A DNA stretch of 24,668 nt from Armatimonadota bacterium. GTDB taxonomy: Bacteria; Armatimonadota; Fimbriimonadia; Fimbriimonadales; Fimbriimonadaceae. The first letter of the stretch is position 1, and each line of letters starts with the position of its first letter. The notes beneath the pieces are model-generated. The model worked only from the letters and a program-made list of their open reading frames with translations. It was not told the origin of the DNA and searched no databases. Position numbers and translations under genes: made by a program. Shown here in pieces: positions 22,447 through 24,668 of the stretch. The stretch covers positions 1-24,668 of the forward strand of contig JAEVZK010000118.1 in NCBI GenBank assembly GCA_023392285.1. The letters run 5' to 3'.

Positions 22447-22481
22447 AGCCCGAAGGGCTGTAGCCTCGACGACATGTCGAG
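22447..22481 (+). repeat. REP-like double-hairpin element, copy 3
   Basis: AGCCC, GAA, GGGCT, then the TGTAGCC linker, then CTCGACG, ACA, TGTCGAG (one G-T pair at the loop). Loops and linker match copy 1 at 12218 while the stem bases differ and still pair. Confidence 0.7.
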
Positions 22482-22550
22482 CAAAGCTCCGAAAAAGCGC
22501 CACCCGAACAAACTGCTAATGAAATCACCCCCTTAGCGGGAGGGTTAAGC

Positions 22551-22590
22551 GACATCACTTCTCCGCCTTGCGGCGCAGAAGACAAGGAGC
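22551..22590 (+). repeat. Degenerate member of the second repeat family
   Basis: CATC, then the CCGC/GCGG hairpin with CTT loop, then CGCAGAAGACAAGGAG follow the same order as the copy at 12520. Similarity is partial, so membership is tentative. Confidence 0.35.
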
Positions 22591-22596
22591 CCCGGC

Positions 22597-22622
22597 GCAC
22601 GATCATCATCGTGCTTTCGCAC
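22597..22622 (+). promoter_or_regulatory. Two mutually exclusive hairpins before the HerA-like gene
   Basis: GCACGAT/ATCGTGC (7 bp, CATC loop, 22597-22614) and GTGC/GCAC (TTTC loop, 22611-22622) share GTGC. They lie 10-36 nt upstream of the ATG. They could be an operator palindrome, an RNA switch, or coincidence. Confidence 0.3.
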
Positions 22623-22632
22623 ACAATAGAAC

Positions 22633-24552
22633 ATGACTGAAATCGGCCGAGTGATTGGCACGGAGAAGCGGCCGAACACCGCTTACACCTTCTACTTCTG
22701 GACCTCCCCCACCTCCCCGGTCGGCATCGGCTCGCTGGTCAGAATCGAAGCCGAAAACACCACCGTCTACGGAGTCGTCGTCGAGGCGATGGGCTTCAAC
22801 GATCTCGAGAGCCCTCTCCACGAGTTCCTCTCCGTCGGAGGCGAGGCGGGGAAGGAGCCGCCTACTCACCGGCCCGAGATGCGCGTCTTCCAGGCCGCCG
22901 TCCTCCGACGCGAGCCTGAAGAGCCCATCGGAGCCGTCCCGATCGGCCGAGTCTTCCTCGCCGAAGAGGCCGATGTCCAGCGAGCCCTCCGCTTCGACCA
23001 GTACGCCGAGGACCACGGTATCCCCTGCGGCTGCTACGGCTCGAAAGACAAGCCCGTCGCCGTGCACCTCCACAGCCACTTTCTTCTCGGACCCGAGGCC
23101 GGCCACCTCAACATGACCGGCACCAGTGGCCTCGCCGCGAAGACGAGCTTCATCCTCTTCCTCCTGAAGTCGATCTTCACCCACGCCAAGGACTCCGGCA
23201 GCGTCTCCGGCGAAAAAGGGGTCGCCGCCCTGCTGTTCAACACCAAGGGAGGCGACCTCCTCTACCTCGACCAGCCCCCGCTGCACGAGGTCGACCCGAA
23301 ACTGTACGACGCCTGCAAGGTGCCCCCCACACCGTTCGACCGCGTCCAATACTTCGCCCCGTACGACAAGGACGCCTCCAACCTGAACACTCTACGCCGA
23401 AACGCCACCCTCGAAGAGCAGAACCCCACCCGCCCCTTCAGCTTCGGCCTCAAGGACGTCATCAAGCACGCCGAAGTCCTCCTCAACCGCGACGATCTCG
23501 ACGCCAAGGCTGACGGCTACCTGCAGTACCTAAACGACCGCTTCGTCGAGGGCGACGGCCACCCGATCGGCGACGATCCCCGCAAGCGCAAAGCCCACAC
23601 CCTCCGCGAGCTAGTTCAGATCATCCAAGACCAGCTCCGCTACGCCGAGCAGCGCAACATCTCCCAAATCGAGAGCCACAGCTCCCTCACCGCGAGGAAG
23701 ATGTACAACCGCATCAACAACCTCGGAGGCCGATTCCAAGGTCTCATCGCCGAAAACGGCATGCCGAGCGGCCCCTTCGACCAGCCCTTCGAGCCGAACA
23801 CCATCTACGTCGTGGATGTCGCCGGTCTCGACTCCGACTCCCAAGACCTCGTCTTCGCCGGCTTTATCACCCAACTCCGCGAACTCATGGAAGGCCAGAA
23901 GCTCGGCGTCGGCCGCCTCATCGTCATGATCGACGAGCTCAACAAGTACGCCCCGAGCGGCGGCACCGAGACCTACGTGGTCAAGTCCCTGAAGGAGATC
24001 GCCTCCCGAGGCCGCTATCTCGGCCTCACCCTCTTCGGCGCGCAGCAGTTCCGCAGCCGCGTCGACAAGGAGATCGTGGGCAACGCCGCCACCCACGCAT
24101 TCGGCCACGTCGAGGCGGAGGAGCTCTCCCAGCCCGGCTACAGCTATTTCAGCCCCGCCGTCAAGGAGAAGCTCGGCGCGCTCAAGCCAGGCGAGATCCT
24201 GGTCAAGCACCCCCACTTCGCCCAGCCGATCTTCGTCTCCTTCCCAATCCCCGCCGCGATGAAGGGCCAAGACGGCCTCAAGCGTTTCCCCAGAAGCGAC
24301 CTCGTCTCCATCGACGAGCTGCTCATGCGCGAAGTCAAACGCCTCGGCTCCAGCGTAAACGCCTGCCGCGACGCCCTCGACAGCCTCAGCCAAGACGCCA
24401 AGGACAAGCGCGAGGTCCTGCGCAAGCTCCGGAATGCCGCCAAGGGCGAGGACGCCGAGTCCCTAATTCGCACCGGCCGCCGCCAAGCTATCGTCAGGAC
24501 GGAACCGAAAAAAGTGATCGATGACTTCGACCCATTTGCCGAGCTTAATTAG
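22633..24552 (+). CDS. HerA/FtsK-superfamily ATPase
   Basis: The 639-aa product belongs to the HerA branch of the FtsK-HerA ATPases. The N-terminal ~60 residues form a HAS-barrel-like domain (IGRVIGTE, VGIGSLVRIE, TTVYGVVVEA). Walker A is GTSGLAAKTS at 163-172 and Walker B is LIVMIDELNKYAP with D434-E435. ASRGRYLGLTLFGAQQFRSRV follows, carrying the sensor and arginine-finger region. The ~100-residue C-terminus is charged and helical. HerA forms hexameric DNA translocases, in archaea paired with the NurA nuclease and in bacteria with various effector nucleases. No partner is visible before the window ends 116 bp later. Codons are strongly C-ending compared with neighbours. No SD precedes the ATG. 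Repair or defence cannot be decided from this window. Confidence 0.88.
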   Translation: MTEIGRVIGTEKRPNTAYTFYFWTSPTSPVGIGSLVRIEAENTTVYGVVVEAMGFNDLESPLHEFLSVGGEAGKEPPTHRPEMRVFQAAVLRREPEEPIGAVPIGRVFLAEEADVQRALRFDQYAEDHGIPCGCYGSKDKPVAVHLHSHFLLGPEAGHLNMTGTSGLAAKTSFILFLLKSIFTHAKDSGSVSGEKGVAALLFNTKGGDLLYLDQPPLHEVDPKLYDACKVPPTPFDRVQYFAPYDKDASNLNTLRRNATLEEQNPTRPFSFGLKDVIKHAEVLLNRDDLDAKADGYLQYLNDRFVEGDGHPIGDDPRKRKAHTLRELVQIIQDQLRYAEQRNISQIESHSSLTARKMYNRINNLGGRFQGLIAENGMPSGPFDQPFEPNTIYVVDVAGLDSDSQDLVFAGFITQLRELMEGQKLGVGRLIVMIDELNKYAPSGGTETYVVKSLKEIASRGRYLGLTLFGAQQFRSRVDKEIVGNAATHAFGHVEAEELSQPGYSYFSPAVKEKLGALKPGEILVKHPHFAQPIFVSFPIPAAMKGQDGLKRFPRSDLVSIDELLMREVKRLGSSVNACRDALDSLSQDAKDKREVLRKLRNAAKGEDAESLIRTGRRQAIVRTEPKKVIDDFDPFAELN

Positions 24553-24668
24553 CTGCCAACGAAGCCGCAGGACGTGACGAGTTTCGCACCGCTTTCACCG
24601 CCCCGCCGGAAAGTCCCCGCGAGCGCTCAACCACCCCGCTCCCGAGCTCACGCGCATCGCCTCCATCC
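24553..24668 (+). other. Right-edge tail without supported gene
   Basis: The stretch is GC-rich. A minus-strand frame stays open for about 39 codons from the window edge to a TAA near 24547, and could be the end of a convergent gene. Plus-strand frames also stay open but lack a convincing start. Nothing can be called. Confidence 0.3.

Larger units (their letters stand above)
22272..22632 (+). other. Intergenic region between ClC gene and HerA-like gene
   Basis: These 361 bp hold no supported gene. The first ~170 bp are A/T-richer, with a TTGACA at 22414 but no well-placed -10. A REP-like element sits at 22447-22481, a CACCCGAACAAAC segment resembling the 12.6-kb repeat tails at 22501, a degenerate hairpin at 22551-22590, and two alternative hairpins just before the next gene. 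Confidence 0.7.

Noticed and set aside
22606..24393. Two long minus-strand frames (about 247 and 260 aa) opposite the HerA-like gene
   Set aside because: Their Glu/Gly/Val/Ala-rich, repetitive composition is what C-ending codons give when read backwards. The plus strand has Walker A and B motifs.

Overview
The window is moderately GC-rich, gene-dense bacterial chromosome. It has short intergenic gaps, many start/stop overlaps, several GTG or TTG starts, and few strong Shine-Dalgarno (SD) sites. The organism is flagellated: a complete switch/export block runs fliM-fliY/N-fliO-fliP-fliQ-fliR-flhB. No rRNA, tRNA, CRISPR array, phage gene or transposase gene was seen. The gene mix and small dispersed intergenic hairpins would fit an Armatimonadota (Fimbriimonas-like) genome, but that is a low-confidence guess without a marker search.

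Layout. Positions 1-1641 (minus): a 53-aa membrane peptide, a NoeA-like methyltransferase and the start of a membrane protein, probably an envelope/glycan operon. Positions 1775-3025 (minus): an Xaa-Pro peptidase. It is divergent from a plus-strand operon at 3056-6132: dUTPase, a zinc-ribbon/TPR membrane protein, a sugar-phosphate isomerase-like protein and an M48 metalloprotease. A DinB-like protein converges on that operon. Positions 6776-12196 (plus): the flagellar operon, preceded by a sequence closely matching the sigma-28 (FliA) promoter consensus. Positions 12197-12666 hold a cluster of intergenic repeats. Positions 12667-16657 (minus): PhoU, an orphan OppF-type ATPase, NAD kinase and an exported TPR protein. 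Positions 16752-19004 (minus): PurL, whose 5' end overlaps that of a divergent lipoprotein gene. LemA, a 61-aa membrane protein (minus) and a ClC-CBS transporter follow. A second repeat-bearing gap precedes a HerA/FtsK-like ATPase with C-rich codon usage at the right edge.

Three signals stand out. First, a REP-like element (a hairpin with GAA loop, a fixed TGTAGCC linker, a hairpin with ACA loop) occurs as an inverted pair at 12.2 kb and as a single copy at 22.4 kb; its stems differ between copies but still pair. Second, TAnnnT boxes lie 6-12 nt from the start codon of at least seven genes, suggesting leaderless or near-leaderless transcripts, including two divergent pairs whose promoters overlap the partner gene. 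Third, a sigma-28-like promoter precedes core export genes, which are usually not late-class. No complete new defence or biosynthetic system can be demonstrated. The best candidates for undescribed units are the small-peptide/methyltransferase/membrane operon at the left edge and the HerA-like ATPase at the right edge; both are cut by the window.
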